64,000 nucleotides of DNA from Ectothiorhodospiraceae bacterium (GCA_020831885.1 JAFIFU010000010.1:36552-100551); one strand, 5' to 3'; shown: positions 25,807-35,120, counted from the first letter of the stretch. Program-made: numbers and translations. Notes: a model not told the origin generated them from the letters alone.

Positions 25807-26817
25807 TCATTGTTCTGAAACTCTAATCACCAGTTTCCCGGCGACGCCACCAGCTTCGACCCGCTCATGGGCCTGCCGCACGTCCGCCAGCGGCAGCACT
25901 TCGGCCACGACCGGAGCGATCCTTCCCTCTGCCAGCATCCCAAAGAGGGCCACTAAATCCTCGCGGAACCAATCAGGGTGTTGCCGTCGCATCGCACCGA
26001 TGGAATAGAAGGCAGTCGCGTGACCGTTGGGCAGCCAGTCCCAGAGCTTGAGCTTGACGAAATCCATCGGAATCGAGCCTCCACGGCCCAGCACCACATT
26101 CTGGAAGCCGAATGCGACGAGCATCCCGCCCGGCTTCAGTGCGTGGAGCGAGCGTGACAGGCTTTCGCCTCCCAGCGGATCGAAAGAGAAGTCAACCCCT
26201 TCGCCGATCACCGCACGCAGCGCCTTCTCCGAAGTGTCGGCCTCGATCGGAGTGGCACCGAGGCCACGGATCAGGTCGTGTTTGGCCGCGATGTCGGTAC
26301 CGAAGGCTGTGATCCCGGCGTCGCGCGCAAGTTGCAGCATCGCGGTACCGACGGCCCCGCCCGCACCGTGGATCAGCAGGCTTTGACCTGCCTGCGCTTT
26401 CGCGACCCGGTACAGCATTTGGTAAGCCGTGACCGCCGACAGGATCAGGCCCAGCGCGTCGATCTCCGACACGCTCTCCGGCACTGGTATCAGCCGTTCC
26501 TCAGGCAGGCAGATGTACTCGGCATAGGCGCCGATGGTCGTCAGGTCTGCGACGCGCTCGCCCGGCTGGAACCGGCCCGCATCGGGGCCAGGCGCATCTA
26601 CCACGCCGACCATGTCGTAGCCGGGTGTGAAGGGAGGTTTATCCTTCACATCCGGGTACATCCCTTTGCGGATCATCACGTCCGTGAAGGCCGCACTTGT
26701 GACAAGCACGCGCACCCGCACCTCGCCGGGACCGGGTTCGGGCAGGTCGGCGACGGTTTCGAGGTCCAGGTTTTCCGGGCCACCAAAGGCATTCAGTCTC
26801 ACGCGGGTGTAGGGCAT
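25807..26817 (-). CDS. Zinc-independent quinone/alkene oxidoreductase (MDR superfamily)
   Basis: ATG at 26817 with GAGGAGAG upstream; 336 residues. It is a medium-chain reductase of the NADPH:quinone oxidoreductase type, with PGEVRVRVLVTSAAFTDVM early, PFTPGYDMVGVV, and the cofactor loop HGAGGAVGTAMLQLAR (about 150). The cysteine ligands of zinc alcohol dehydrogenases are absent. It probably reduces quinones or enones with NADPH. It stands alone, with IS-end sequence upstream and toxin-antitoxin debris downstream. Confidence 0.88.
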   Translation of the reverse strand: MPYTRVRLNAFGGPENLDLETVADLPEPGPGEVRVRVLVTSAAFTDVMIRKGMYPDVKDKPPFTPGYDMVGVVDAPGPDAGRFQPGERVADLTTIGAYAEYICLPEERLIPVPESVSEIDALGLILSAVTAYQMLYRVAKAQAGQSLLIHGAGGAVGTAMLQLARDAGITAFGTDIAAKHDLIRGLGATPIEADTSEKALRAVIGEGVDFSFDPLGGESLSRSLHALKPGGMLVAFGFQNVVLGRGGSIPMDFVKLKLWDWLPNGHATAFYSIGAMRRQHPDWFREDLVALFGMLAEGRIAPVVAEVLPLADVRQAHERVEAGGVAGKLVIRVSEQ

Positions 26818-26914
26818 GGGGTCTCTCCTCAAAGCGTCAGGGACGGGTAGTCCTCATAAGGACCACGGCCATTGCCTGCGAACGCCGCCTGGTCAGCCCG
26901 CTCGAATGGCTCCG

Positions 26915-26953
26915 CAGAGCACCATGGGAATAGATCAGCGCTTCCTTGAATGC
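26915..26953 (-). repeat. IS-end-like dispersed repeat, copy A
   Basis: On the minus strand the sequence reads GCATTCAAGGAAGCGCTGAT and runs on through CTATTCCCATGGTGCTCTG. Very similar sequence occurs at 40350-40376 and 63836-63872. The GGAAGCGCTGATCTATTCCC start resembles an IS5-family terminal inverted repeat. No transposase is attached. 26954-27197 holds no gene apart from what may be the left end of the next IS remnant. Confidence 0.55.
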
Positions 26954-27197
26954 CGCACGCGGCCAATAGAAGCCGAAGATTGCCAACGCCGGACCAACAC
27001 CGACCATCCATTGTAGATGGATTGGGTTATCGAAGCTTCGAAGCGCTGACCCAATTGCTCCAACTTTCGCCGCCAGATAAACACCTACAGCGAGGAATCT
27101 GTTGATCGCAATTCCCTTGATCTTGGCCTAGCGTTTAGTTCAGTGACCCTATCAGTTAACGTAGTTGTCGCCTCAACGCAATCAGCAGGTGACAACC

Positions 27198-27430
27198 ATG
27201 AAGCACTACTCTGCGGAGCGTAAGGAAGCGGAGCTGCGCAAGCTGGCACCACCGATGAACCTCACCGCCCCTGAAGTAGCCGAGGCCGAGGGGATCTCCA
27301 CGGCGACCTTGTACAATTGGCGTAAACAGGCCCGTGAGAGAGGACAGGTTTTGCCATCACGAGGATCGACCCCGGAGGGCTGAAGCAGCGCGGAGAAGTT
27401 CCGCGTCGTGGTCCACATTCACAACCTTTT
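27198..27430 (+). pseudogene. IS3-family OrfA-like transposase, truncated and frameshifted
   Basis: ATG 27198 starts MKHYSAERKEAELRKLAPP, and LTAPEVAEAEGISTATLYNW is the helix-turn-helix of an OrfA-type transposase. The frame ends after GSTPEG. A shifted frame continues with SAEKFRVVV, the normal continuation, before homology ends near 27430. No OrfB. Confidence 0.65.
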
Positions 27431-27558
27431 TGGTCGGCTCTAGATGTTGGCGGTCGCGCCCGCGCATAAACTGGTGGTTCCGGCAGTGATGAGTCAGTCG
27501 CTCAAGTCACGGCACGGCAAGGCAAGGCCTCCTAAGATCAACAGGAACGGGGTGCTCG

Positions 27559-28470
27559 ATGAGCGAAACAAGCCGCGTGAAAGCCGACGGGGCGCCTCAG
27601 CCAGCACCGCCCGGTTTCCGACCTCAGATGTTGTTTCCTTCACCCGATCTTCAACCCTGGATTTCCTTCGTCAGCATTCTCGACGACTGTGGGGAGCGCG
27701 GCCCGCCCGTCGTGTAGCGGTTTCCGGCCATGCCCGGCGCCTTGATCGGGATTACGCTGGAAGGCGAAGCCAGGCAGCTATCTGATGCTGGGGAGCCGAG
27801 CTCCCGCCTGGACGAGCTGGTGCTGGCCGGCGCCACGACGCGGCCCACGGCGCATGTTGTCAGCGGCGGAATTCTGTGCATTATGATTGGCTTGCGCCCC
27901 GGGGCGCTGCACGCGCTCACCGGAGCGGCTGCCGACGAGTTCACGAACCGCCACGTTGCACTTGGAGACTTGTGGGGCAAAGCCCGCCGCGTCCTTCCGG
28001 AACAGCTCGCCGAGGCCGGTGCAGCGGCTAGGATGGCGGTCCTTGAGACATGGCTGCGCCGCATGCTGGCTCGGCACTTACGACGCCGGCCAGTGTTCTC
28101 GCCCGCGCAGGTCGACTGGCTGCGCGAACGGGCGGGGCGCGAGGCCCCGCGAGAGTTAGCTGGGGCACTTGGCATCTCGGTGCGGCATTTCGAGCGGCGC
28201 TTTCGGGTCCAGTTCGGGATGCCTGCCAAGCTCTACCAGCGCTTGGGCCGCTTCTATCGGCTGGCGGAGTTGATGCGGCAGGATCCCCACCCTCAGGGTT
28301 TCGCCGGCCTCGCCGCCGAACTCGGCTACTACGATCAATCGCACCTGAGCAAAGAGTGCAAAGCTTTTACCGGTTTTTCGCCGAGTGCGCTGATCGAAGG
28401 TGTTCTACAGGGCGACCCCGAACTCCGTCCCTACGCAAATTACGAGGTCCGGCCCCGAATGCTGAGCTGA
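27559..28470 (+). pseudogene. AraC-family regulator interrupted by an in-frame TAG
   Basis: ATG 27559 opens a frame (MSETSRVKADGAP...) with FPSPDLQPWISFVSIL, typical of the N-terminal ligand domain of DUF6597-type AraC proteins. At 27715-27717 there is a TAG (codon 53). The same frame then continues without interruption as RFPAMPGALIGITLEGEA to 28470. The C-terminal AraC DNA-binding domain is complete: LAGALGISVRHFERRFRVQFG and LGYYDQSHLSKECKAFTGFSP. A 246-residue product could start at ATG 27730, but that would remove the domain's start. Either a recent nonsense mutation, a sequencing error, or reinitiation. It lies 75 nt upstream of the glycosyltransferase and may regulate it. Confidence 0.75.
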
Positions 28471-28545
28471 ACGGTCGCATTTTTACATGCGGGCCGAGGC
28501 CAGCCGCGGCAGGATAGGCGTCAACGATCATTGGAGGCGATGTTT

Positions 28546-29706
28546 ATGTGGACCAGCTCTGCATTCTGGTTGTCCTTACTGGCATTCGTCGTGACATTCA
28601 GTTATGTCGCGGTGCTGACCGCCGGCGTCCGGCGACTGCGTGTTCTCGCCGAGCAGCCGTCAGTGGCCGACGTCCCTAGCCTGATGGTCATCGTGCCGGC
28701 GATGAACGAAGCCCACGCCCTAGAGCCCGCGCTGCGCTCGCTGCTTGCGAGCGACTTCCCCTCGCTCCAGATCGTTGCCGTCAACGACCGCTCTACCGAT
28801 GCGACGGGCGAGATCATGGAACGGCTGGCGAACGAGGATCCGCGCTTGACGGTTATTCACGTCAGCGAGCTCCCCGAGAGGTGGCTGGGTAAGGTTCATG
28901 CCATGCAGGTTGGGCTTGCGCGTGCCAGAGGCGACTACGTGCTGCTGACCGATGCCGATGTCCAGTTCTCGCCCCAGGCGCTTCGCCAAGCGGTCGGCTA
29001 TGCCCACTCCGAGCGGCTCGACCACCTCACGGTAGTTCCGCAGATTGAAGCCGACAGTCATCTCCTGCGCATGATGGTCTCGCAGCACGGCGCCTTTCTG
29101 ATGGCTCAGCGCAAGCCTTGGCGGCTGCGGGATGACCCCGAGGCCTACCTTGGCATCGGTGCCTTCAACCTGGTTCACCGCCCGTTCCTGGAGCGGCACG
29201 GCGGCCTGGAGCCGCTTGCGCTCTCGCCAGTCGACGATGTGAGTCTGGGCAAACTCATCAAGCTCCGGGGCGGCCGCTCGGATGCCCTGCTCGGTGCCGG
29301 CGCCGTTCGGGTCCGCTGGTACGCGACGGCGAAGGAGATGGTGCATGGACTGAGTAAGAACATGTTTGCCTACCTGGATTACAGCATGGGCAAGCTGATG
29401 GGGGCGACGGTCTTCTCGCTGGTGATGCTGTGGCCGCTGATCGGGCTGTTCGTGGGCCCCGGCGCCGGACGCCTTCTCAGCCTCGGTGCCCTGCTGCTTC
29501 TGACGCTTTCGCTGCATGATGGCCTGCGGAGGATGCGGCCGACGAGGGACTGGCCGCTGCTTCCGATGGTGATCAACATCCCACTTGCCAATTTGGTGGC
29601 TCTGTACACCCTCTGGCGCGCGAGCCTGTTAACGCTCTGGCGCCAAGAGATCGAGTGGCGTGGCACACGTTATCCGCTGGCCGCGCTCAAAGCGCGTCAC
29701 TTCTAA
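28546..29706 (+). CDS. Membrane glycosyltransferase family 2
   Basis: ATG 28546 has GGAGG eight bases upstream; 386 residues. One N-terminal membrane helix (FWLSLLAFVVTFSYVAVLTAG) is followed by a GT-A domain with VIVPAMNEA, VNDRSTDAT and the metal-binding TDADVQ (about 135), then the acceptor-site PVDDVSLGKLIKLRG. Three C-terminal membrane helices follow. The layout resembles hopanoid- or carotenoid-associated glycosyltransferases (HpnB/CrtQ-like). It transfers sugar to a lipid at the inner membrane; donor and acceptor are unknown. Confidence 0.85.
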   Translation: MWTSSAFWLSLLAFVVTFSYVAVLTAGVRRLRVLAEQPSVADVPSLMVIVPAMNEAHALEPALRSLLASDFPSLQIVAVNDRSTDATGEIMERLANEDPRLTVIHVSELPERWLGKVHAMQVGLARARGDYVLLTDADVQFSPQALRQAVGYAHSERLDHLTVVPQIEADSHLLRMMVSQHGAFLMAQRKPWRLRDDPEAYLGIGAFNLVHRPFLERHGGLEPLALSPVDDVSLGKLIKLRGGRSDALLGAGAVRVRWYATAKEMVHGLSKNMFAYLDYSMGKLMGATVFSLVMLWPLIGLFVGPGAGRLLSLGALLLLTLSLHDGLRRMRPTRDWPLLPMVINIPLANLVALYTLWRASLLTLWRQEIEWRGTRYPLAALKARHF

Positions 29707-29906
29707 GTGGGCGCTTTCACTGGACAGATCCCGTCGCGACGTGGACTTCCCCCGGTGAAGTAGACACCTCCGGGCAATGTCCGCAAGATATTCCGGTACC
29801 GGTCGCACCGGTACGTCACCCTCGGGTCGCCGCAGCTCTCTACCTTGGCTCTTCGGGTGGTGTGGACGACATGGTTCCTCCGTAGACAGATGAACGCCCT
29901 TTCGGG
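29707..29906. other. Short interval with IS-end-like sequence
   Basis: Contains GTGGACTTCCCCCGGTGAAGTAGACACC, reminiscent of an IS3-type end, and CCGGTACCGGTCGCACCGGTAC, a small palindromic run. No gene. The resemblance is weak. Confidence 0.25.
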
Positions 29907-31070
29907 TCAGGACTCCAGTGCCTGCTCGAGGTCGGCAATCAGGTCGTCACGGTCCTCGATGCCGATCGACAGGCGGATGAGCCCGTCCTCAATGCCCAGG
30001 TCGCGCCGGATCTCCTTGGGGACCGAGGCGTGGGTCATGATGCCGGGGTGTTCGATCAGGCTCTCGACGCCTCCCAGGCTCTCCGCCAGGGCGAACACCC
30101 GGCAGCGCTCCAGCATCCGGCGGGCGCGCTCCTCACCGCCGTCAACGATCATGGTGACCATGCCGCCGTAGTCAGCCATCTGTCGGCCGGCGAGGGCATG
30201 TTGTGGATGGCTGGGTAGGCCCGGATAGAGCACGCGCTGGATATCGGGCCGTTGCTCGAGCCAGTCCGCTATGGTGCGCGCGTTCTCGCAGTGCTGTCGC
30301 ATGCGCACGGCCAGCGTCTTCACGCCGCGCATGGCGAGAAAGCTGTCGAACGGTCCCGCGATTCCGCCGGCCGCGTTCTGAATGAACCCGAGCTGCTCTG
30401 CAAGGGCACCGTCACGGACCACGGCGACGCCACCGACGACATCGGAATGCCCACCCAGGTATTTGGTGGCGGAGTGGACGACGATATCGAAACCGCAATC
30501 GATGGGCCGCTGGAGCATGGGGGTGGCAAAGGTGTTGTCCATGACGCTCAGCAGCCCGTGCTCTCGGGCGAAGGCCGCGATCTGCTGCAGATCAACCAGC
30601 TTGAGCAGCGGATTGCTGGGTGACTCCACCCAGATCATGCGCGTGTTGTTCTGCAGAGCTTCTGCGGCTGCCCCCGGCTGGCTGAGATCGACGAAGCTGA
30701 ATTCCAGCCCTGCGGAGCGGCGTCGCACGTTCTCGAACAACCGATACGTGCCGCCGTAAAGGTCGTCCATGGCGATGATGTGGCTGCCGTGGTCCAGCAG
30801 TTCCAGCACACTGGCCGTGGCCGCCATGCCCGAGGCGAAGGCGAAGCCGGCATGCCCGCTTTCCAGGTCCGCCACGCAGCGCTCGTAGGCGAGCCGGGTC
30901 GGGTTACTGGTGCGCGAGTAATCGAACCCGCGATGGTGGCCCGGGCTGTCCTGCACGTACGTGGACGTCGCGTAGATCGGGGTCATGATGGCGCCCGTGG
31001 ACGGGTCCGGGCTCTGGCCGGCGTGGATGACCCGTGTTGCCAGCCGATGGGGCTTGTCGTTGTCGCTCAT
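29907..31070 (-). CDS. Cystathionine gamma-lyase/gamma-synthase (PLP enzyme)
   Basis: 387 residues of the Cys/Met metabolism PLP family. YSRTSNPTRLAYERCVADLE, the substrate loop HIIAMDDLYGGTYRLF and the PLP-lysine motif HSATKYLGGHSD (Lys about 203) are all present. SLGGVESLIEHP and the RLSIGIEDRDDLI C-terminus are typical. It lies 18 nt downstream of a cystathionine beta-synthase gene on the same strand, so reverse transsulfuration (cystathionine to cysteine) is the likely role. Gamma-synthase activity cannot be excluded by sequence alone. Confidence 0.9.
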   Translation of the reverse strand: MSDNDKPHRLATRVIHAGQSPDPSTGAIMTPIYATSTYVQDSPGHHRGFDYSRTSNPTRLAYERCVADLESGHAGFAFASGMAATASVLELLDHGSHIIAMDDLYGGTYRLFENVRRRSAGLEFSFVDLSQPGAAAEALQNNTRMIWVESPSNPLLKLVDLQQIAAFAREHGLLSVMDNTFATPMLQRPIDCGFDIVVHSATKYLGGHSDVVGGVAVVRDGALAEQLGFIQNAAGGIAGPFDSFLAMRGVKTLAVRMRQHCENARTIADWLEQRPDIQRVLYPGLPSHPQHALAGRQMADYGGMVTMIVDGGEERARRMLERCRVFALAESLGGVESLIEHPGIMTHASVPKEIRRDLGIEDGLIRLSIGIEDRDDLIADLEQALES

Positions 31071-31088
31071 GGAGATCCTCGTGTGATT

Positions 31089-32459
31089 TCAGTCCACCCG
31101 CCGCCGCAGGTAGTGAAGCAGGTCGATCCGGGTGATCAGACCGTGGAACGCATCGCCCTCGGTGACGATGACAATGTGGCCGTCATTGAAGACCCGCACG
31201 AGCTCATCCAGGCTCGCGTTCACGTCCACCTTCTGCAGCTCGCTGCTCATGACATCCCGCACGGGCGCATGGAAGTGGTCCTCGTTGCCGTAGACAGCCA
31301 TGAGCACGTCGGACTCGTCGATGATGCCCACGATGCCTTCGTCCTCGATTACCGGCAACTGTGAGACGTCGCAGAGTTTCATGCGCGCATAGGCGCTCAT
31401 CAGAGGCTCGTCCGGTCCGACGACCACGGTCTCGTGCGCAGCATAGGGGTACTTGATCAGATCCCGGAGATTCCCGTGGTGCTTACCCTCCAGGAATCCG
31501 TGATCGATCATCCAGTGGTCGTTGAAAAGCGTCGAGAGGTACTTGTTGCCGGTATCACACACGAACGTGACCACGTGCCGGGGGCGAGTCTGGGCCCGGC
31601 AGTACCGCAGGGCGGCGGCCAGGCAGGTGCCGGTGGAGGTGCCACCCAGGATGCCCTCGCTGCGCAGGAGTTCCCGGGCCGTCCGGAAGCTCTCCCGATC
31701 GCTGATGCTGATCGCCTGGCTGACCCCGGAGAGATCCGAGACCGGCGGCACGAAGTCCTCGCCGATGCCCTCGACCAGCCAAGAGCCGGTGACTTCGCCG
31801 ATCTGCCCCTTGTTCACATAGTCGGCAAGGATCGAGCCCACTGGGTCGGCAAGAACCATCTCCGTGGTGGGGGAGGCCGTCGCAAAATAGCGGGAGAGAC
31901 CGGTCATGGTGCCGCCGGAGCCAACACCGCAGACCACTGCATCCACCTTGCCCCCCATCTGCTCCAGAATCTCTGGCCCGGTGCCGCGCTCGTGGGCGAG
32001 AGGATTGGCCGGATTGCCGAACTGGTTGACGTACACGGCGTTGTCGCGCTCACCGGCGATGCGCTCGGCCATGTCCTGATAGTACTCCGGGTGTCCCTTG
32101 CCCACGTCGGACCGGGTCATGAGGACTTCGGCGCCCATAGCCTTGAGGTTGAAGATCTTCGCCCGGCTCATCTTGTCCGGGATGACGATGACTACCCGGT
32201 ACCCTTTCTGCTGGGCAACCAGGGCCAGCGCGAGTCCGGTATTGCCGGCCGTCCCCTCCACCAGCGTACCGCCCGGACGCAGGGCGCCAGAGGCTTCGGC
32301 GGCCTCCACCATTGAAAGCCCGATTCGGTCCTTGATGGAGCCCGTCGGGTTCGTGTTCTCCAGCTTCAGGAACAAGCGGCATGGCCCGGTGTCCAGCGCG
32401 GTGACTTCGACCATGGGCGTGTTACCGATCAGTTCGATCACGTTGGTATACGTTGCCAT
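31089..32459 (-). CDS. Cystathionine beta-synthase with C-terminal CBS pair
   Basis: ATG at 32459 (27 codons inside the ORF) starts at the conserved MATYTNVIELIGNTPMVEV; 456 residues. The catalytic PLP domain has KLENTNPTGSIKDR (Lys about 43), GTAGNTGLALALVA and the phosphate loop CGVGSGGTMTG. A pair of CBS domains covers about 335-456 (VVGPDEPLMSAYARMKLCDVSQLPV and the second near VDVNASLDELVRVF). It condenses serine (or acetylserine) with homocysteine; the CBS pair probably senses an adenosyl ligand. It forms an operon with the lyase downstream. Confidence 0.92.
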   Translation of the reverse strand: MATYTNVIELIGNTPMVEVTALDTGPCRLFLKLENTNPTGSIKDRIGLSMVEAAEASGALRPGGTLVEGTAGNTGLALALVAQQKGYRVVIVIPDKMSRAKIFNLKAMGAEVLMTRSDVGKGHPEYYQDMAERIAGERDNAVYVNQFGNPANPLAHERGTGPEILEQMGGKVDAVVCGVGSGGTMTGLSRYFATASPTTEMVLADPVGSILADYVNKGQIGEVTGSWLVEGIGEDFVPPVSDLSGVSQAISISDRESFRTARELLRSEGILGGTSTGTCLAAALRYCRAQTRPRHVVTFVCDTGNKYLSTLFNDHWMIDHGFLEGKHHGNLRDLIKYPYAAHETVVVGPDEPLMSAYARMKLCDVSQLPVIEDEGIVGIIDESDVLMAVYGNEDHFHAPVRDVMSSELQKVDVNASLDELVRVFNDGHIVIVTEGDAFHGLITRIDLLHYLRRRVD

Positions 32460-32687
32460 TGGGTGCCTGCTTCGGTGTCCGTTTCCCTTCAGTCTATTGC
32501 ATTGCCCGCTCAATGCCCCGGGTGCATCTGGCGGTTGCAATTCTGTCGCCGGAGGATTGCGCGTAGAGGCGGTTGGCCTCGTGCGGGTTCGTTTCCCTGA
32601 AGGGCTTCGACCATCACCTTGATGTTGAATGGGTCGAGGCCCTCTCGCGCACGGGGGGTGTGTTCCTGGAACGGAGGGAATCTCGCG

Positions 32688-33101
32688 CTATTCCGGCAGC
32701 CATGTCTCGTGGACGTGCAACCAGACCAGACCATGGGGTGCCTCGTCGCGGCGCGCGAAAACCACGGTGCTGAGTCGCCCGGTTGTGGGCCTGCCGTAGC
32801 GGCCCTGCCACTCCTCGTAGGTAAACACCGCAATGGACTCGCGGACCGAACGCAGCCGGACGCGTCTGATTGCCAGTTCCGCGCGCGGATCACAACCGTG
32901 CTGGGAGCGCACTCCTTCGATGATCCCCGAGCGCTCGACACTCCGCGCTTGCGGCGTGACAATAACGAAGTCGTCGGCCAGCGTAGCCTCAAGACGGCTG
33001 AACGCGGCGTCCTCGGCATCACCCCGGAACCAGTCCTGAAAGAAGGCATGGAGATCCAGGATCTCGCACTCTCCGCTCCATCTCAATGCGTCATCGTTCA
33101 T
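32688..33101 (-). CDS. SnoaL/NTF2-like (DUF4440-type) protein
   Basis: ATG at 33101 gives 137 residues. The small alpha+beta cone fold is suggested by LHAFFQDWFRGD at the start, LEATLADDFVIVTPQARSVERSGIIEG, and the strand-rich end SIAVFTYEEWQGR ... STVVFARRDEAPHGLVWLHVHETWLP. Members are either ketosteroid-isomerase-like enzymes or ligand binders; no catalytic residue is obvious. Its start overlaps the stop of the gene at 33098-33319 (ATGA), so the two are translationally coupled. A short interval to 32460 holds no gene. Confidence 0.75.
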   Translation of the reverse strand: MNDDALRWSGECEILDLHAFFQDWFRGDAEDAAFSRLEATLADDFVIVTPQARSVERSGIIEGVRSQHGCDPRAELAIRRVRLRSVRESIAVFTYEEWQGRYGRPTTGRLSTVVFARRDEAPHGLVWLHVHETWLPE

Positions 33102-33319
33102 TTCCAGAAGCCTTCCGGGTCTGAGCGCCACCGGAACTCATGAATGCATTTCCCGTAAAACCCGTTAGACCGTATGCGTTGCTGGAGCTCCGCCCATGCC
33201 ATGGCTTCCTCATCGTGTTGCCGCCAGGCGTGCGAGATTTCCTGGGCGGCTCGCCGGCGCCCAAGAGGCTTTCCGGTGGCCGAGTTCGCAGGTCGCTGCG
33301 GTGTTCCTTGCTTGCACAT
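33098..33319 (-). CDS. Hypothetical small protein coupled to the SnoaL-like gene
   Basis: 73 residues from ATG 33319, which has a strong AGGAGG six bases upstream. That and the ATGA overlap with the next gene support it as real. The sequence is basic at the start (CKQGTPQRPANSATGKPLGRRRAA) and ends IHEFRWRSDPEGFWK. No family recognised, no membrane segment or signal peptide. Confidence 0.6.
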   Translation of the reverse strand: MCKQGTPQRPANSATGKPLGRRRAAQEISHAWRQHDEEAMAWAELQQRIRSNGFYGKCIHEFRWRSDPEGFWK

Positions 33320-33605
33320 GATCGACCTCCTCACCTCGGTCATGGTGTTTCCTTCGGAAAGGTGTTGAGGAAATGTTGCGGTATTCGTCGGCCTGCTAAT
33401 GCCTCATTCTGAACAATATTCCACAGGCCTTGCTGTGTCCCAATCGGGTATTGTGCGTACGTAAAATACCGTACGGCTCCGTGTGCCGCGGCTATCGCTC
33501 ACAGGCACTTACCTATGGTGAGGTAAACCCATTCGTGCGCCCAGTAGAGTCCCCGGGAGTTCTCACTGTTTGCGGGCGTCGGTTTAGCCCCTTGTTGGGC
33601 CAGTG

Positions 33606-33716
33606 TTACACATAGAGTTCGAGATCTCCGGAGGCAACCGACATTATGGCGGAGTGAATCTCCTTTCGCCCGATCAACTCGTCGAGCAGGGATTCCAAGC
33701 GCTTGGTCGTGATCAC
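33606..33716 (-). pseudogene. N-terminal fragment of a serine hydrolase (beta-lactamase-like)
   Basis: The minus-strand frame from GTG 33716 reads TKRLESLLDELIGRKEIHSAIMSVASGD, then LELYV and a stop. This matches the first 30-40 residues of class-C-like serine hydrolases (typically LIARKEIHHAVLAVESGD). Only 36 codons survive. It lies directly after an attC site, so it may be the 5' end of a truncated cassette gene. 33320-33605 shows nothing else. Confidence 0.45.
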
Positions 33717-33728
33717 GTTCTCATATGC

Positions 33729-33793
33729 GTCTAACGCTCAGCGTAACCGGACGGCTTTGGAGCGACAGTGGAAAAGCCGGTCCGCGTTGATGC
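33729..33793 (-). repeat. attC site
   Basis: On the minus strand it runs from GCATCAAC to GCGTTAGAC, ending in an exact GTTRRRY core (33729-33735 on the plus strand reads GTCTAAC). The inner arms GGCTTT/AAAGCC and GGAC/GTCC pair with a one-base bulge, the extrahelical-base layout of attC. It follows the DUF1801 gene. Confidence 0.65.
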
Positions 33794-33820
33794 TGTTGTT
33801 GTGCAGCGTCCGCTCACCTC

Positions 33821-34225
33821 TCATTTCCAACCTGGCACGCGCCCAGCTTGCTGGATCCACTGGCGAACCTCCGGCGCCTTCGTCTCTTCCTGTGTCCTCA
33901 GCTTGACGTAGCGGGATCGGTCGGTTTCTCCAAGCGGCGGAGGAATATCGAAATCGGCGCCTCCCAGGAAAACGATATTGACGGAGACGTCGTAGGCAGC
34001 GATCTCAATGATCCATCCAAGGTCCGGCAATCCGTAGTAGACCTTTCCCCATTTGATGGCGTACTGCAGCCCGGGGAGCTGTTCACGGATCATTTCGTCC
34101 AGTTGTTTGACCATGGGATTCAGATCCGGCATCACACGCCGCCGGATCCAATCGTCAACACACGTATGGTCGTCGGTCGGCACTGGCGGCTTCCTGGCCG
34201 TATTCGGCTTGCGGGCTTTCGCCAT
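33821..34225 (-). CDS. DUF1801-domain protein (cassette gene)
   Basis: ATG at 34225 with GGGAGCATCTG upstream; 134 residues. PMVKQLDEMIREQLPGLQYAIKWGKVYYGL and the strand segment DVSVNIVFLGGADF match the DUF1801 (YdhG-like) fold. The N-terminus is basic (KARKPNTARKP). DUF1801 proteins are common in integron cassettes; the biochemical function is unknown. It is followed by an attC site on the same strand. Confidence 0.75.
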   Translation of the reverse strand: MAKARKPNTARKPPVPTDDHTCVDDWIRRRVMPDLNPMVKQLDEMIREQLPGLQYAIKWGKVYYGLPDLGWIIEIAAYDVSVNIVFLGGADFDIPPPLGETDRSRYVKLRTQEETKAPEVRQWIQQAGRVPGWK

Positions 34226-34445
34226 ATCAGATGCTCCCTTGAATGCGTTTATCCAGTGACATGCTATCTGGCGCAACGCTGGCCATCAGCCGTGCGATGT
34301 ACGAGCGTATTCGAATTCCATGGAGACCTCTACTGGCCATGTAACGCCCGGCTTTTGGCGGAGTTGTCGTCGCGCAGCGGCGGAAAGGCATTCCCTGACC
34401 TTGCCACCTGCTCGCGGGAGGAGTCCATATACGTCCTATTAGGTA

Positions 34446-35117
34446 TCAGTATCCTGCATGAGGTGGTTTGTCAAAGCGATATGGCGTAGCTTGAACAGAT
34501 CTCCGATTTCCAAAATCCTGTTCAAATGCCCGCAAATTCGGCATTGCTGAAAGGTCCAATGTATTGCGGAAATGTAGGTGACTTACGAGGCAATAAAGAC
34601 TGATCTCGAAAATGCTGATATCTCGTGCAGGAAACGCGTCAATTATCAGATCAAAATTATCATTTAGCCACGCTAGGCAGTTGACAAGACTTTGTCGACG
34701 TTTACGAGAGGTATTGTCCGGTGTTCGATTTTCCACGATTTCATGAATTACCACCTCCACTTGGGCACTCATTGCGTGTGCCAGGATTTCATGGGAGTTC
34801 ATCAGTAAAGGATCGACTGAATCCTCAGGCCAGATAATAAGTTGGCTATTTCCTGAGATTTGCGATAGAGCGCGGCAAATGTTCTGGCTGCCATAAATCC
34901 GCCCGGCTTCACTGTTAAGAATGGGAAGCTTGAGTGCCGGGTTCCCAGCGTATGTGCTCCGATCCATACTGAGCATGTCGAATATCGGCGTGAACTGGTA
35001 CGACAACTCTAGTTCAAAGGCAAAGATACGCACCAATCGCGTGTAATGCGAACTTTGACGTCCGATAATTTCTGGCATGGTATTCACCGTAGCATCCTTC
35101 GCATTACTGTTCTCCAT
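34446..35117 (-). CDS. Glutathione S-transferase-like protein (cassette gene)
   Basis: ATG at 35117 lies four bases after the attC core GTTAGGC, as expected for a cassette; 223 residues. The N-terminal thioredoxin-like half is recognisable: RQSSHYTRLVRIFAFELEL, then GNPALKLPILNSEAG and YGSQNICRALSQISG, equivalent to the GST cis-Pro and ESxxI region. A SER/CYS-type residue (Ser in QSSHYTR) would be the glutathione-activating residue. The C-terminal half is helical and diverged. The ORF extension upstream to 35291 is attC sequence, not protein. The nucleotide sequence looks AT-richer than its neighbours. Confidence 0.7.
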   Translation of the reverse strand: MENSNAKDATVNTMPEIIGRQSSHYTRLVRIFAFELELSYQFTPIFDMLSMDRSTYAGNPALKLPILNSEAGRIYGSQNICRALSQISGNSQLIIWPEDSVDPLLMNSHEILAHAMSAQVEVVIHEIVENRTPDNTSRKRRQSLVNCLAWLNDNFDLIIDAFPARDISIFEISLYCLVSHLHFRNTLDLSAMPNLRAFEQDFGNRRSVQATPYRFDKPPHAGY

Positions 35118-35120
35118 CTT

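Noticed and set aside
31434-32315. 293-codon plus-strand ORF opposite cystathionine beta-synthase
   Set aside because: It is the antisense shadow of a well-supported gene; long only because of GC bias.
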